From NCBI RefSeq assembly GCF_005239225.2, contig NC_133302.1, positions 13,239,991-13,303,990 of the forward strand: a stretch of 64,000 bases of DNA, in the 5' to 3' direction. Below, piece by piece: positions 12,061-24,479 of this stretch; the stretch's first letter is position 1, and each line of letters starts with the position of its first letter. Made by a program: the position numbers and the translations under genes. The notes beneath the pieces are model-generated. The model was not told where the DNA came from, ran no database searches, and saw nothing but the letters and a program-made list of their open reading frames with translations. The DNA is from Populus alba (lineage: Eukaryota > Streptophyta > Magnoliopsida > Malpighiales > Salicaceae).

Positions 12061-12304
12061 TGACCGAATATTTATTTTAATGTTTTAATAAATTTAATTA
12101 GTTTTTTTTTTATTTTCTGAACTTAATAGGTTTTTAAAAGTTTGACCCTAAAGTTGCCTCAAAGCCTCAGTCCTCGAGAACAATGCCTGTCATGGGAAAT
12201 GCAAATGTGCAAAACAAGACAGTAAATAATCAGGTCTAAACTGGCCTAAGGCAAAAGAGCCAATACAGACATGCTGGCCTCAAGCCCATTACAAATATAA
12301 GTCT

Positions 12305-12992
12305 ACTTACTGCTAAAAGATTCTTACGAATTTCTCCTCTATCTAGTCTCTAGCACGTTCTTGCTTTCAACATAGTAATAATCAGAATCCAAAGCTGCCT
12401 GCAGAATCAAGCAGGTAATCCCTTTTATTATGTTTTTCAACATTAGATTTCATTTGGGTCTTTCTTAAATCTCACTGGAACGTAACTTTGTATGACTATT
12501 TTGCTGTATCAATAGTTTTTTTTTTCTTCTCTTTTCATATGAATCAAGATTCTATGAAGAACTATGGTTATAATCGAGTTTAAAGAGAATTATATGTGTT
12601 GGTTTGTTTCTTTCTGTGGGAATTGCAAGTTTGATATGACAATAACTCATAACATGACTTGGTCCCTCCTCCCCCTCTCAATTTGGGAATTATGAGTTAC
12701 GAAGATTTGGACTGCCATGATTTCAGCATGGAACACAGCATAAAATCGTATAATTACAAAATGATAAGTGCTGTTGCCACCACGTGGCTTATAAATCCAT
12801 AAAAGAGATCTTCCAAAGAAGAACCCATTTATGTATTAAAATCCACGCTGCTTTGGATTCCAACGTTTTCCTGTTGGTATAAAACAAGTGATTTTTCGGT
12901 TAGTTGCTCAAATGATCATAGATAAACAACTTGGAATTTCTTTTTGAGCTACAATTTGCTATTTAACCACAAATGTGCTTGTTGTTCTTTAG
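12305..12992 (+). other. 5' leader of the RSZ22-type gene: non-coding exon and leader intron
   Basis: A good donor follows AATCAAGCAG at 12414 (GTAATC, intron from 12415), and the first good acceptor before the start codon is TTCTTTAG at 12992. The leader exon therefore ends at 12414, and a second leader piece runs 12993-13017 to the ATG. The transcription start is not defined; about 12300-12340 is a guess. The leader exon and the first part of its intron closely resemble 25305-25440, the leader of the NAA60-type gene. Confidence 0.6.
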
Positions 12993-13017
12993 ATTGGTGC
13001 TTGTTTTGCTCACTATA

Positions 13018-16000
13018 ATGTCTCGCGTTTATGTTGGGAATTTGGATCCGCGCGTCTCCGAGAGGGATCTCGAAGATGAATTCCGGATGTATGGTGTTCT
13101 TCGTAGGTAATTTCTTTGGCACCTTGCATTGTTTTGGCTGATTTGAGTGTTTTAGGCATGCTGGATATTTGTTGTTTCTTCCGTGTTAGCATTTACTTTT
13201 TCTCAGTATCTGAACATGCTAGTTGACTTTTGCAATTATTTTAAAATTCAGGAGTGCATTTGTGCATCATGAATCTGCATATGGATATGTAGCTACTAGT
13301 ACTATCACAAGTTGCCAAGGCACTCTCTTGGGTACCTAAGCTGAGCAAGGGGCTACTTTGGTGCCTGAAATGCCTGATGGCAAGGTGTTTAAATCTTTAG
13401 GTGCTTGGACTCCCGCTTAGGTCATTTTTATTTTTATTTTTACATTACTACCCTTTTTTAAGCTTTATCTATCTTATCATGGAGAGTTTCAATTGTTAAA
13501 TTCTGAGAGTTGGGCACTTTAGGATGATGAAAGTTGTCCTTAGAATTTTCAATGATCTTACCATTTGGAGAAAAAATAGAATTTTGAAGAGATGAATGGA
13601 CTTTAAAGTTTTGGCTAGTATGTTAAGTGGGTTGCTAGCTGTTGACTCGTAAGGTTCTAGAATTTTCAAAGAAATATTTCTAGAAATTTAAATATCCTAC
13701 TACCTATTCCAAAATTCATGTGTTTCTTTTTGTTAGTTAGGATTATTTTCCATGTAGCGTGCATGAACTCTAAATTGATGGATTAGTGGATAGTGGGAAG
13801 TTATGCATTAGTGGGCAAACAACTAGATCATGGAAGATGTAACCACCACGTGGAGTTATTGGAGTTAGTTTTCAAGTATGGGTCTGTAAAAGTTACAGTA
13901 AAGGAGGATAACAGTAGAATCTTATAGACTGTAGCTCTGGGACGTATAAGCAACTAGTAGGCTGTAGGGTTGCTTTATTGTCTTATTTGGTTCATGTCTG
14001 TGTGCAATCAAACTGTTCAAAGCAATTAATGCAAGGTTCCAATTCATGTACATATGTAATCTCATACTCTTATTTCCATATTGCTTTGTACTTAATGAAT
14101 TAAAGTTTGCAGCCTCAGTTCCATTTGTTATTTGCCATTTCAATTACTGTTAAAAGTAGTTTAGAATTGCTTTGAATTGAATTAGCCCAGTTGTGAATAA
14201 TAGAATTTTAGTTTAGAAAACTTTGCAACCTAAAGGCTGCACCGCTCTGACTCTGGTCAAGGGGAGGTCTATAGGAGTAATATTAGTCATCCTAATTTAG
14301 TAGTTTACAAACTGACAGTGGAAACTCTATTTGTACATGAATTATTAGAAAAGTGCTTATTTGGACTTGAAAAGATAGAAAGAATGGTAGCAAAACTTCT
14401 CTACAGGCTTCTACTGAATGTACATTTAACTTTAATTGACCAAAGTCCTCTCAGTTGAGGAAGGCACTTGGAACCTGGAAGGCACTTGGAACCCTCAACA
14501 CTAGCTAATGTCATTAGGTACATAAAATATATATTTGAAAAGTGCTTATTTTTTTTGGACTTGAGAAGATAAAAAGAACAGTAACTAGATTGCTTTACTG
14601 GCTTCTACTCAACTTACATTCAACTTTAATTGACCAAATTCCTCTTTGTTGAGTCCGGCACTTAGAACCCACAACACTAGCTAATGTCATTAGGTGGGTT
14701 GTATGCTATTACTAGCTTGTACTATTTAACCTAACAGGAAACCATGCAACAGGGTGTTTGAAGTGTTCATGAAATCCTCTATTCTCTCTGCATCTCTCTT
14801 TTTGTGTTCCTTCTTGGCTTCCTTTTCTCTTCTCTTCATAGTTTTTCTCTGTGACAATTTCTTTCTTTAAATGATTGTTCATTCTTCCTTGATTCTTAAT
14901 TTTTATCTTACATACTACCCTGTAAGAGCCAGTTGTAAAATGTCAACAAACTGGGTTCTTTAGATGAGAACATTTCCACATTAAACACGCAAATCCAGTC
15001 AGCCAATTTCTTAAAAGCATTTTACATCAGATCTATTAATGGAGTCATCCTAAGTTTTCAGTTGGTTTAATTTATAGTTTATTTAAGATGTTATTGATAC
15101 TTGTATTAAATGCATGGTCATCAACAAATGACATGGACATCAATATTATTTTTATTTATACTAACCGTATCTATTGATTTTCATTGTTTGAGAACTTTTA
15201 AGATTTTAAGTCCTGCATTTAACTTGTGTTTGGATTGTATATAGCGATCTGAATAGTAGTTATGAGGTGTCATTTGGATTGTATATTATCTGAATAGAGG
15301 TCATGAGGTGTCATCTGTGTATCGCAAGAGTATGTGAGTGTATGGAACTGAATTTTGTATGCCTAGGGGAAGTATTTCACATGTACAGGGAAGTGTTAAG
15401 TATCCATACTTGATATGGCATGATATGGATACATGACAGGTTTGATAAATTCATGCTAGGATGTCATTTTAGGAGATTTGAACATGTAAAACTCTGCTGA
15501 TACTTCAGATCCAGCATAAGACCATAAGTTGCTAACATGCATTTACAATATACTAATCAGTAAGTTCTATAGCATTTTTGTGTAATTCAATCTCCTTTTC
15601 TTTTTTTCAGTAGGTGCATGCTGATTTTTTCAAATTTTATAAACTAGACCAGGCATAAGTATTCTTTGCTGAAGATAATCTTTGCAAATTGCCATTTGGT
15701 TTTAAGTCAGTAATCATTTTTTTGTCATTGCTTGAGAAGGGCAAGGGTTGTTTTATTTTTTTGAACTAAAAAGGTGCTGATATGAAAACTCTGTAGAACA
15801 AAGGCCTAGGGACTGGTGGCAGGGGTGGACATTGGGATATGTCTTTGTGCATGTTTGTTGTTGCATTTTTCATCGATAACAAGATTTTTCCAATTCTAAT
15901 TTTCTAAATAAAAATTCATGCAGTGTCTGGGTTGCTCGAAGGCCACCAGGATATGCATTTGTTGAGTTTGATGATCGCAGGGATGCTATAGATGCAATTC

Positions 16001-17765
16001 GCGCATTGGATGGTTTGTATATTTTTGTTTCCTGTCATTTGTTACGAATGCAGACCCTTTTTCTTTTATGAAAATTATACTTTATTATGATGTTTGCCAT
16101 CTCTTGTTTAAAATGATTCCTGCTTTTTATTTATGATTTATATTTCTTATGCTATATGTTGGCTCTTCTTATGTTCAGTGTTGGCTGCTATAACTTCTAT
16201 TATTTTCTGCTCATGTTTAGTGAACTTTATTACCGAACATGGAAATTAAATTGTTTTAGAACTATAGGGTTGCAAGCTGTATTATATTTTAGAGAGTTTG
16301 TTAAGATTCTGGCTCATTTTACAGGAAAGAATGGCTGGCGTGTGGAGCTTTCTCATAATTCTAAGGGTGGTGGAGGCCGTAGTGGCGATGGACATGGACG
16401 TGGTGGAGGTGAGGACTCAAAATGTTATGAGTGTGGTGAACCTGGTCATTTTGCACGAGAGTGTCGCCTGCGCATTGGCTCACGAGGCTTGGGAAGTAGT
16501 CGTCGTCGAAGCCCTAGTCCTCGCCGCCGTGGAAGTCCAAGTTATGGGTATGGGCGCAGGTGCGTCTAATGTGTTTACTCCTCTTTGGGGTTATATTTAT
16601 TTTCTGGATGGAACACTTGTTAGAAATTTTCTGGTTTGCTCTCTTATTTTCCTTCTTTGTTTACATTTGCATAGTCACAAACACAATGCTTACAAGTCAA
16701 GTAATAGGCTTGAATTAGAAACATGATCTTGTGGGTTTTTTTTTTTTTTTTTTTTTCAATACAGAATAACCTTATGATTTTGCATGACGAAGAACAATGT
16801 TGAAGCATTATGAAATCAAAGCACTCTCTCTCTATTAATTGACTTTTATGTTTCCTTACGATGATTATATGGCCTGCCATATAATTTATAATCATATTCC
16901 ATGGCGTGCTTCTTTTCCCCTACCATATATATTGGACCAAAACTGGTTCTGGGCGGGGCAACTACTATTTTCAAAAAGGAATGGAATTGGAAGGATAATT
17001 GCAACTGCTACTGGAAGCCTTGAAATTGCAGGATAAATTTTTCCAGATGAGAGGTGATAGAATCAATATTTTTATAACAGATGACTTTTGAGTCTCTGTT
17101 TGCTGCTTTAGCTATAATAAAGGAATCAAAATGAATATGCTGTGCAATTGGAGCTGGGCAACACCACTGACCAGTAATGAGATTCAATGCAATTTTTTAT
17201 CCTGGGCTATGTTGTGTTTGCTGATTAGGAGAATATGCTCACAGTTGACAAGCTAGATTATTTACTGTTGCTATTTTTACTTTGTCTTTGGCAGGAGTTA
17301 TAGCCCCCGTGGAAGAAGATCTCCAAGACGCCGGAGCCTTTCACCTCGCCGAGGTCGCAGCTATAGCAGGTCCCCTCCATATCATCATGGCCGCCGCGAT
17401 TCACCTTATGCTATTGGGTATGTTGTGCTTATGCATATTTGGGAAAAATAATTTAGTTGTTATTCTGCTATATACTATCCAGCTAGTCTTATGGCACGGT
17501 GTTGTTGGGTCAATGATACTGTGAGCTGACACTTTGACTACTTGGAAAAACAAAAGAAAACAATTATCAGAGCATAACAAAATTCTGAAGTACAAATTCA
17601 TCTGAGTGCTAGTTGGTCTGAACAGCTGAGTATTAGAACCATTGCACAACCTTCTCAAAAGAAATAATGTACATGTAATTTACAGAACAGCTGATTATTT
17701 ATTTTCTTCAATGTTTAATAAGATGAGGACAGACTTATTTGCTTGTTTCTCCCTGCAGCGACTGA
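13018..17765 (+). CDS. RSZ22: Zinc-knuckle SR splicing factor, RSZ22 type
   Basis: Coding exons: 13018-13106, 15924-16012, 16325-16559, 17295-17417, 17759-17765; all phases agree and give 180 residues. Residues 1-70 form an [13 protein letters not shown] carries RNP2, and [10 protein letters not shown] (residues 36-45) carries RNP1. A Gly-rich linker follows, then a CCHC zinc knuckle with Cys93, Cys96, His101 and Cys106, then an Arg/Ser tail with many RS, SP and PRRR blocks. This order defines the plant RSZ subfamily, nuclear splicing factors that bind pre-mRNA and U1-70K. The start is the first ATG after the leader acceptor and begins with the family's MSRVYVGN. Intron 1 is 2.8 kb; a long first intron is common in SR genes and often alternatively spliced. 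The last exon codes only half of Gly179, Asp180 and a stop, so the tail is about 20 residues shorter than Arabidopsis RSZ22. Confidence 0.92.
14348..14697. repeat. Diverged tandem duplication (about 189-bp period) in RSZ22 intron 1
   Basis: GAAAAGTGCTTATTT...GGACTTGA begins at 14348 and again at 14537. Both copies share CTTTAATTGACCAAA and end with ACACTAGCTAATGTCATTAG (about 14496 and 14673). Unit 1 has an extra internal duplication of GGAAGGCACTTGGAACC (about 14459 and 14479). Intronic, no coding potential. Confidence 0.8.
15226..15316. repeat. Short tandem duplication in RSZ22 intron 1
   Basis: TTTGGATTGTATAT and ATGAGGTGTCAT each occur twice, about 40 bases apart. A small imperfect duplication. 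Confidence 0.7.
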
Positions 17766-18130
17766 GGCTGGAAGCCAAACTGAGAACCAGCAGGCTATTG
17801 AAGAAAATAATCTGTTATACTTTAGTTCTAATAGGACCATTTGAGCATAGAAGGTTATGTTAAGTTATGTTCGTCTCATGACAATGAGGTTTGTTAGAAA
17901 CTTGGTTTCGGGTGGCTTCATCGAAGTGTTTCAACTGCAAAACAGGTGCTTGGACACTGTTTTATGTCGGCTTGCTGTCTACAGCTTACTGAAATATGTA
18001 GGTCTCTTCCATACTTTTAAAGCTTAAACTGCAACCTTTTTGTTCCTAAGTTTAATATTGACTATTCATGTTATAATTATTATGTTTGATGTAGTTGTTT
18101 CTAAAAGATTTATATGTTTTGTTTTTGAGG

Positions 18131-18530
18131 TGTGGTTTTCGGCCAAAACGGCATCCTTTCGCCACTTAACTGCATCATAGTGCACGGTTTTCTCCATCTC
18201 TGCTTCTCTGCACGTTATCTACTCGTCATTCTACATGTTTTTCAGCCTCGATCATGTCGAAATTGCAGTGTTCAGAAACTTGGTTGTCTGCGACACCTTT
18301 TAGTGCATCCTTCTGCAACAAAGATTGTGTTCCATTTGCCACGTTTAAAATTACCACGTTTGAAATTTCTGCTAACTGCAAGGGGAAGCTGTTTGTACTG
18401 TTGTCCCCATCCTTGATTCTCTGTGATTTATCATTTCCCACTGCTGCTTCTTCGAGTAGTGTTGAAACTACATTTTATCTGGAAAACATGGTCGCACACA
18501 ACCTCTGCTGACATGATATGCAGCATTAAA
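18131..18530 (+). other. Unidentified transcribed-looking segment with an 85-codon open frame
   Basis: This 400-base stretch is less A/T-rich than its surroundings and sits about 370 bases beyond the RSZ22 stop. An open frame at 18254-18511 starts MSKLQCSETW and ends NMVAHNLC. It has several cysteines, a Ser-rich part and one hydrophobic stretch, and matches no family I know. The opposite strand is also open for 71 codons. It may be part of the RSZ22 3' region, a separate non-coding transcript, or chance. Confidence 0.2.
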
Positions 18531-18894
18531 GCATCTGATGTAGTTCAGTTTCTACTTTTTTCTCTGGTGGGTTCAAGTAAGTTGCTCTTTGGATCCTAGA
18601 TTTCCATGTACAGGTGAGTGGCTTCAGGTTATTGTTTGCAGTAATCTCAGTTATGCATAATAATGCGACTTTGCACCATCCCCGGAAGTTCTTGTGCCTT
18701 TGCTGCGGTTAGAAATGCAAACTTGAATTCCTGTAGATGCAAATAGTCCTCTTTGAATCAGCATCAGAACATACAAGTGTTTCATCCTCGCCAATGCTCT
18801 GATTGTTGTCCACTTTGCGTAGCCAGGAGAAATCTCTCTTTATGTTTTTTACAAGCATGGTAGGAATCCCCTAGAACCGTGCTTTTCTTTAATT

Positions 18895-19400
18895 GACTGT
18901 TTGGAATTTTGGAATTGAATTCTCTTCCAAGGATAAGTTAATTTTTATGTTTGGAATACTTTTTTTTTTTTAGAATTCCAAATGGAATTTAAATTATAAA
19001 AAATAGCAAAAATAAATTAGAAGGAAGATGCTCTAATTTATGAACAATAATTTTAAATAAAAAAAAATACTATTATAAAAGTATCTTTTTTTCGCATTGT
19101 GTTTTTGGAAATGTTTTTAAAAAAATTAATTTTTTTAAAAATTAATATATTTTTTATGTTTTCATATTATTATTTTGTTGAGTTAATATTAAAAATAATT
19201 TTTAAAAAATAAAAAAATATTATTTTAATAATTTATGATAATAATTTTAAATAAAAAAAATACTATTACTTTTTGAAACGTGTTTAGTAGATATTTTTTT
19301 TTGTAACGTTTTTTATGTTTTCAGATATTTGGATGAAAAAAAAATAAAAAATATTATTTTAAATATTTTAAATAAAAATCATTTCTAATAAAAAACCTTT
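18895..19400. repeat. Cluster of short A/T-rich MITE remnants
   Basis: At 18898-18990 TGTTTGGAATTTTGGAATTG faces AGAATTCCAAATGGAATTT, an inverted pair. Two further degraded segments of the TGTTTGG type follow at about 19095-19230 and 19285-19390; the phrase ATAATTTTAAATAAAAAAAA occurs twice. Boundaries are poor. Confidence 0.45.
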
Positions 19401-19929
19401 ATTTGTACCCATAGTACAATACAAATTTTATTTTTCTACTTTTGGCGGACACATAATTAGATCTTAGACCCGGATATTTTTCTACTGAATGTTATATAAT
19501 AAAATGACACTAACCTCCATGTCTCAACTGCCATTACCTCGCAAAAAAATCAAAAAATGTTGAATTGCTTGTATGTACATTTCTTTCTCTTTTCATTTGA
19601 GGGGCTAATTTTTTTTATATAAAACATTCTCTTTCCAAAAAGGAAGAAGCAAGATCTCCCTCTCACCGTAAAATAAAAAGAAAAAAGAAAAAAAGAAGAC
19701 CAGGAATAAAAACAAGAACAAGAACAAAAAAAAAAAAAAAAAAAACTATATTCTAATGGAATCCTGCAAACCCACCGCCTAACGCCAGCACAATCACCAA
19801 CTTGAAGTGCATTTAATAAAGTCAGACTTTCATTAGCAATTTGCTTTCTTCATGGTGACGTGGCCAATTCAACAACATATGCTTTTGCCTCGAGTATCTA
19901 ACATCTAAGTGCTCTTCTGTTACGGTGAT

Positions 19930-20095
19930 AGCTTATGTTTTAAATTTTTTAAGTTATTTTTTATTTAAAAAATATTAAATTCATATATTTAAATATTTTT
20001 TATTTATTTATATTAAAAAAACATTTCAATATATTTTTAATTAAAAATAATTTTAAAAAAAACATTATACATCATTGTATCAAACAGTCATCAAC
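19930..20095. mobile_element. MITE of the TGTTTGG family (copy 5, degraded)
   Basis: A/T-rich, with the order of phrases of the other copies, ending near GTATCAAACAG. The left end is eroded. Confidence 0.4.
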
Positions 20096-20190
20096 TCACT
20101 AATAAGTCACTTGAAGCAAAGCTTCACCGTATAAACAACAACTAAGCGTATTTATCTACACGGTGGTTATATTTTTGAAAAAACCACAAA

Positions 20191-20628
20191 AATAAATGTT
20201 TGGTTTAAAGTGGTAACCAGTGTTTTTAAAACATGATACCCACAAAAAAAAAGCACAGAAAACATAGTTCGGGGAAAAGTAAGATTTATCTGCTTTGTTG
20301 GCACTATTTACTTTTGCTAAGTGAACAGTGCAGAGTGAATTAATTCACTATGCATATTTTATTTATTTATTTTGCATGTAAAAATCCATCTTACAATAGT
20401 TTTAATTAAACACATATTTTTTAAAATATATTTTTTAAAAACATAACTACAAAGGCAACCATAATGTCAAGCACACACGAAAAACATGTTATTTTAGTTT
20501 CTACAAAATCAATGTTTGAAACACAATTATTTATAGGTCTCAATGTAAAAAGAAAAGGCTATTTAGCTAGGCCAAATGATTTCTTATATGTGGTTACGCA
20601 AAAAATAAAAGTTACCACAATACCAAAT
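20191..20628. mobile_element. MITE-like element of about 440 bp with inverted ends
   Basis: The left end GTTTGGTTTAAAGTGGTAAC (20191) is the inverted counterpart of the right end GTTACCACAATACCAAATAG (about 20609-20628). Inside is a partly palindromic phrase, GTGAACAGTGCAGAGTGAATT. Non-coding; a chance 60-codon frame overlaps the right half. Confidence 0.6.
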
Positions 20629-20639
20629 AGTTTCGACTA

Positions 20640-21660
20640 CTTTTAAATTTGAAGTGGCCACCATGAATTTCAAAGAAAGAGAGAGAAAGAAAAAAAGAAA
20701 AATAAAAACATTATTGGTTAAAATCTTCCAAGAAACAATCAACATGCGTCGTTGCCCGAGGAAAAGGATGCCGTGAGGAATTTCAATGACACGACGAACA
20801 ACATTTTTTTAATCGTCAGAGTTAGTTGCACATGTCGCCAAGGCAATAGAATGGTGACGCGTGCAATGTAAGTGTCAAAAACTTTTTTTCTTTTATATAA
20901 TTATGAAAAAACCATTATGAAATAACACAAAAGCCCCTAAAGCCATGACTTGAGAATTTTGAATCTAAAAGCAATTGGGTCATTATATATATGAACATTG
21001 CATGATATTTATTTATTTGAATTTTTATTATGTTGGTTTGTTAAAGAAGTTTTAATGTGAAAACATGCCTTTTTTCTTCCTCCTTTTTGAAAGAAAAAAA
21101 TTTGAGCATGGTCAATGCAAACCCTCGTAGACCTATTGAGCATCAATGGGCATGGATATTACACTTATTTTGTTTCAATTTAATTATTCACCATCATTGA
21201 TGTTCAACTCCCACCATTGTTAAAAGTGTGAAATTAATCATTATTATTTAGGCATAAACTCAAAATCACTTAATGATTAAGATTGACAAGTTTCCACCCT
21301 AATAATAATTACATATAACATGTTAGATAACTTAACATAAAATAGTAACTCTCAATATAATTTTTTTAAATTAAACAAATAGGAAACAACCTGTTTTAGG
21401 TGGGATATTAAAGTGATTTTTATCTTTTATTTTTTATAATTAACATCTTACCTTATAATACATGTGAGATCAATTTTTGGTGTTTTAGTTACCTTTAAGA
21501 CTAGATGATGATTCCTTTCTCTCTTTTTTATTCTTTTAGTTTGCCTAAATATGTCATGCAACAAAGCCTAAAAGCAATTTGTTATTTAGTTAATTCTTCT
21601 AACCATTACAAACTTATGATTTTGATTTATAAACAACTTTCTTAAAAGAACAATGCTTGA
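20640..21660. other. Intergenic DNA without a recognisable gene
   Basis: A/T-rich. A slightly GC-richer patch at about 20740-20870 reads GCGTCGTTGCCCGAGG and GGTGACGCGTGC; it may be a remnant of a larger element, but I cannot name it. Confidence 0.3.
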
Positions 21661-21670
21661 TTTACAAACT

Positions 21671-21798
21671 TAGCATGACAATTCTTATAATTTGAAGTAT
21701 CATCCCAAAGCCAAACAATATTTAGTTCTAAAATTAGCATGACAATTCTTATAATTTGAAGTATCATCCCAAAGCCAAACAATATTTAGTTCTAAAAT
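21671..21798. repeat. Perfect tandem duplication of 64 bp
   Basis: The unit starting TAGCATGACAATTCTTATAA at 21671 is repeated without a visible difference at 21735. Both copies end TTTAGTTCTAAAAT. The identity implies a very recent event, or an assembly artefact. Confidence 0.9.
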
Positions 21799-21799
21799 T

Positions 21800-22825
21800 G
21801 TAGAATTCGGTTAGCTAGTGAAGACATCAATAAACTAACACATGGTTAATATTTTAAAAGAACAATGCTTGATTTTTTACACATTGATGAATGACCTATT
21901 ACTCGATTTAATAAGAAGACAAGTTGATATTCCTTCATTTATTCTAAATAAAATAAAATAAAAGGCATTGTTTATATTCAAAATAAACAATCATTTGTCA
22001 TTTGATCAAAAATAGTACTTGCTTGCTTTGTGTTTTTGAGTAAACTAATGTAAATTTCTAAGAATGACCATCGATCAAGAAAATAAGGATTCATGTAATT
22101 GATTGACAATCAAGTCCTATTCTTTAACTATTAATGTTAACTAATGTTATAGTATAATTAATGTTCTAACACACACAACTGCTAAATGAAGAGGTGCGAG
22201 TAAAAAGTATTAGTTGAACTAGAATTCAAATTATAAAATGCTTATTTGCTATAGATAATTTTTATAGGACTATAATTTATAATTTTTATAGGACTCAATC
22301 TATATAACATTATAATAAAAATTATGATAAAGGTTATAATAATACCAAACTTACTATAATAATAATATGATAGGGGTGGTCGTAATAATATAGTAGGAGC
22401 AAAAAATAATTGTTATATGTTTGTGAAGGTTATGGAGATAGTGGTTATAGTTTTGTTGGAGTTAGTGATATGAATAATGTTAAAGGAGATGATGTTGATG
22501 AAAAAGTGATAATTAAAATGGTGGTTGTTGTGATAATAATAATAATGATAGTTGTGAAGATAATAATGGGGTGATGTTGAGGTGATAATAAGGACATGAT
22601 AGTAATGTTGGTAATATGATGTTATATCAATAAAAAATTATAAAACAAAAAATAAATTTTTGTTATTTTTAGAAATTCATTTTAATTTTTGTAATTTTTC
22701 ATAGAAAAAACTAAATGCAATGGTGCAACCAAATATGTTTTTTTTTTCTAGAAAAAGAAATATCAAACAAAAAGTATTGTGATACCATACAACACCTTAA
22801 CTTTGATTTTGTTAGGAATGATTTA
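21800..22825. other. Intergenic DNA, including a GT/AT-rich low-complexity stretch
   Basis: No gene. From about 22370 to 22620 the sequence is a low-complexity run of GATGATGTTGATG, GTGATAATAATAATAATG and similar phrases, resembling an old trinucleotide-like microsatellite. Confidence 0.4.
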
Positions 22826-22830
22826 GAATC

Positions 22831-23022
22831 TGTTTGGGAACGAGGTGTGAATCGTGTTTTTAAAAATTTTGATTTTTTTTTTTGTTAATTTTTTGTTAAT
22901 GTTTTCAGATCATTTGATATGTTGATATCAAAAAAAAAAAATTAAAAATTAAAAATATTATTTTGATGCATTTCTAAGTGAAAAGCATTTTGAACCACAA
23001 CCGCTAGCACAATCCCAAATAG
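22831..23022. mobile_element. MITE of the TGTTTGG family (copy 6)
   Basis: About 190 bp. Starts TGTTTGGGAACGAGGTGTGA and ends CCGCTAGCACAATCCCAAATAG, a clear imperfect inverted repeat. The centre contains TTTTCAGATCATTTGATATG. Non-coding. Confidence 0.7.
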
Positions 23023-23800
23023 GCCCTTAATCATGACGTGAAAAAATTGAATTGAAGATACCTTTACAACTACAATAATAAAAAAAGAAGAATAATTGTC
23101 AATTTAATGATAAGAAATTAAATTATTATTTCATTGATGAAATTAACATGACATGGAAAAATTTATTTCCCTTTTCAATATGCCATTTTCTCTTTTGAGA
23201 AAGCTAATAATTTTATATTCAACCTTTTATTATCTTTATATTTCAATATATTACCTTTAATTTTATCTATTTGGGTTATCAACCTTTTATTTTTTTTATT
23301 TAATTTATGCTGTTTATTTAATTTGTTAAGTACCGAAATGTTCATTATCATTATCTCTTAATATGTAGGAAAAATGGGTCATAATAAAAAAATTATGAAG
23401 ATAAAAATATATATATTTGTTGCCTAATATTTTATTATTTTTTCCATTTGAGCATCTTGTAATCAATTTTACTTGTTTGAGATACAACTTTTTTTTCTCC
23501 CTATATTTGAGTGTTTACTATTAATTCAATTTCTTAGTTATTGATACATATATTATTTTGTGATACACAGTAACGAATGAGCCTTAAAATAAAATTTGTC
23601 CAAAATTATCAAAATAAAAAAATAAAAAATAAAAGGAAACATACAAAAACAAAAAGAAAAAAGGAAAGGAAAGTATAAATTGAAACGAGCTCAAACACCT
23701 ATATTTTAAAAATTAAATTAAATTAATGTTGCTCGCTTTTTCGAACTATCATGAAACATTAAAGCAAAAAACCCTTTCATCCAATATTAGCAACAATGAT
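23023..23800. other. A/T-rich intergenic DNA
   Basis: No gene or clear element. Repeated phrase CAACCTTTTATT at about 23220 and 23280. Confidence 0.35.
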
Positions 23801-23810
23801 TTATAATCTT

Positions 23811-23995
23811 GAGGGGTGCAATTCAACACTTTAATTGATCAGACTCTAGATTTGTTCTCTAGAAATCACTAATTCGAGTCTTATAAACCTCATGACCACT
23901 AGAGATTTATATAATCATTAATTTTAGGGCACGCGAGATTAGTCAAGATACACATAAGTTGATTCGGGTATCCATGTTAATAATAATAATAATAA
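23811..23995 (+). mobile_element. tRNA-derived SINE
   Basis: Begins GAGGGGTGCAATTCAACAC (weak A box), has the B-box-like ATTCGAGTC at about 23871, then ACTAGAGATTTATATAATCA and TTAATTTTAGGGCACGCGAG. The 3' segment is ATTAGTCAAGATACACATAA ... CGGGTATCCATGTTAAT, followed by an (AAT)n tail. Same family as 11030-11210. Confidence 0.7.
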
Positions 23996-24370
23996 ACAAT
24001 GGTTCATGGTGGTTGACAATAATATATTTTGTTATTATATGTAGATCGACGATAATGTTAATTTTATTTTATTTTTAAGATGTAATTTTCTAATATCCAC
24101 ACACTTTAATTTCAATTTATGCCATTCCTTTTCCTTTCCTTTCCCTTTCTATTATTTAATTTAAATTTAAGTACTTTTTACAATATTTTAATTGAAGATA
24201 TACTTTTTACATGTCACATGGTAACTAACACATCAATATCTAATAAGTTGAATCACAAGTATACACTCATATAAGAAAAAAAAGTAATAAAATATTAAAT
24301 TTAATAATTAAGTTTGAGTTCTATCCAATTTTCCATTGTCAACTTTATGCATTAATTATGCAATGATTAT

Positions 24371-24478
24371 TTTTTTATTATTATTAATATAGGTGCCTGG
24401 ATTAATTTGCGCATGCCTTAACTAATTTTATAAATTTTAAAATTAATAATTATATAAATTCTCTGTAATTATTATATC
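24371..24478 (-). mobile_element. SINE, 5'-truncated
   Basis: The - strand reads ...ATAATTATTAATTTTAAAAT, ATTAGTTAAGGCATGCGCAA and CCAGGCACCTATATTAAT, then an (AAT)n tail. This is the 3' half of the same SINE family. The tRNA-like head is missing. Confidence 0.6.
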
Positions 24479-24479
24479 A

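Noticed and set aside
16298..16726. Second open frame overlapping RSZ22 exon 3
   Set aside because: It is the shifted frame of the Gly/Arg-rich exon; the frame with RRM, zinc knuckle and RS repeats is the real one.
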